In this document: positions 4,963 to 5,706 of the stretch, piece by piece
Layout of the letters: every line of letters begins with the position of its first letter
Position numbering within the stretch: position 1 is the first letter of the stretch
Source of the DNA: an uncultured bacterium
GTDB lineage: Bacteria; Bacillota; Clostridia; Lachnospirales; Lachnospiraceae
Length of the DNA stretch: 5,706 nt
Direction: 5' to 3'
NCBI GenBank assembly: GCA_905214365.1
Contig: CAJMMH010000186.1
Span: 1 to 5,706, forward strand
The notes under the pieces: generated by a model
Databases searched by the model: none
Told to the model about the DNA's origin: nothing
Seen by the model: only the letters and a program-made list of their open reading frames with translations
Translations under genes and position numbers: made by a program

Positions 4963-5706
4963 AAATGGTTGCCGCAATCACTGCCTTGATGGTATGCATC
5001 CGGTTTTCCGCCTCATCGAATACGATGGACTGCGGACTCTCAAACACCTCATCTGTTACTTCCAGCTCATTCAGACCGAACTTCTCGGAAATGGTTCTTC
5101 CGATTCCGGTATTCAGATCGTGGAATGCCGGCAGGCAGTGCATGAATACTGCGTTTGGAGACGCCTTCTTCATCAGTTCTGCATTGACCTGATACGGAAG
5201 CAGATCCGAAATACGCTCCTTCCATACCTCGTCCGGTTCTCCCATAGAAACCCATACGTCCGTGTAAATCACATCCGTGCCCTTTGCGCCTTCTGCCGGG
5301 TCCTCGGTCAGAGTGATCGTTGCTCCGGTTCCTGCCGCAATTTCTCTGCAGGTACTTACCAGTTCTTCCGACGGGAAGTACTTTTTGCAGCAGCACGCTG
5401 TGAAGTTCATACCCATCTTTGCGCACGCAACCATCAGCGAATTTCCGGTATTGTAGCGGGCATCTCCCATATAGGTCAAAGAAATTCCCTTCAGATGACC
5501 GAACTTCTCGCGAATTGTCAGTAAATCAGCAAGCATCTGGGTCGGATGGAACTCGTTGGTCAGTCCGTTCCATACCGGAACAGAAGAATACTTTGCCAGA
5601 TCCTCAACGATTTCCTGGCCAAAACCACGGTACTCAATACCATCGTACATCCGGCAGAGAACGCGCGCTGTATCAGCAATGCTCTCCTTCTTTCCGATCT
5701 GGGAAC
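4961..5706 (-). CDS. argF: Ornithine carbamoyltransferase (5' end outside window)
   Basis: This enzyme joins carbamoyl phosphate and ornithine to give citrulline and phosphate in the cytosol. It belongs to arginine biosynthesis, or runs in reverse in the arginine deiminase pathway (arcB). The window holds the C-terminal 247 residues; roughly 85 are missing, including the carbamoyl-phosphate STRT-type motif. Visible landmarks are SQIGKKESIADTARVL at the edge, RMYDGIEYRGFGQ, NGLTNEFHPTQ (FHPTQ at 5537-5551), the ornithine-binding VSMGE region (about 5240-5257), the HCLPA active-site motif (5126-5140) and the end VFDEAENRMHTIKAVIAATI. The sequence follows the long ArgF/ArgI/ArcB style. A Cys replaces the Gly usual before RMYDG, and a CCC run lies before KKYFP; both are probably harmless. 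No arcA or arcC is in the window, so the anabolic name is a default. It is the first visible gene of the tightly packed block. Confidence 0.95.
   Translation of the reverse strand, partial: SQIGKKESIADTARVLCRMYDGIEYRGFGQEIVEDLAKYSSVPVWNGLTNEFHPTQMLADLLTIREKFGHLKGISLTYMGDARYNTGNSLMVACAKMGMNFTACCCKKYFPSEELVSTCREIAAGTGATITLTEDPAEGAKGTDVIYTDVWVSMGEPDEVWKERISDLLPYQVNAELMKKASPNAVFMHCLPAFHDLNTGIGRTISEKFGLNELEVTDEVFESPQSIVFDEAENRMHTIKAVIAATI

Overview
The window reads as ordinary chromosomal housekeeping DNA from a Gram-positive anaerobe, most likely a Clostridia member of the Lachnospiraceae type. The basis is the class II LysRS sequence style, the dusB-greA-lysS order, strong AAGGAG-type ribosome binding sites, non-ATG starts, and a small protein resembling a family I associate with that group. 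This assignment is inference. All supported genes are on the minus strand, so transcription runs from high to low coordinates. No mobile element, CRISPR array, tRNA or rRNA was seen.

In transcription order, the window opens with the 3' three quarters of an ornithine carbamoyltransferase gene (argF-type, 5706-4961, 5' end outside). It is followed by a 94-residue three-helix membrane protein of unknown function (4948-4664), a bifunctional biotin ligase/repressor birA (4651-3671, TTG start), a 134-residue cytosolic protein of unknown function (3657-3253), and the tRNA-dihydrouridine synthase dusB (3256-2285, GTG start). These five are packed with gaps of 12-13 nt or a 4-nt overlap. Two stop codons are fused to the next gene's Shine-Dalgarno sequence, so the block looks like one translationally coupled operon.

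A perfect consensus sigma-A promoter (TTGACA, 17-nt spacer, TATAAT) lies inside the last codons of dusB. It should start a greA transcript with a leader of about 84 nt that can fold into two small hairpins or one competing 8-bp pairing. greA (2201-1725) is followed by a 15-bp hairpin plus T5 that looks like an intrinsic terminator. lysS (1521 to the window edge) would then need its own promoter in the 130 nt after the terminator; only a weak candidate is visible there.

lysS has no stop codon in the window. Its frame runs past the normal LysRS C-terminus into a polar, Asn/Lys-rich linker, which suggests an appended C-terminal domain beyond the edge. The genes serve arginine metabolism, biotin attachment, tRNA modification, transcript elongation and tRNA charging. 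No new defence or mobile system is evident. The points worth a second look are the greA promoter and leader, the LysRS extension, and the two uncharacterised small proteins.
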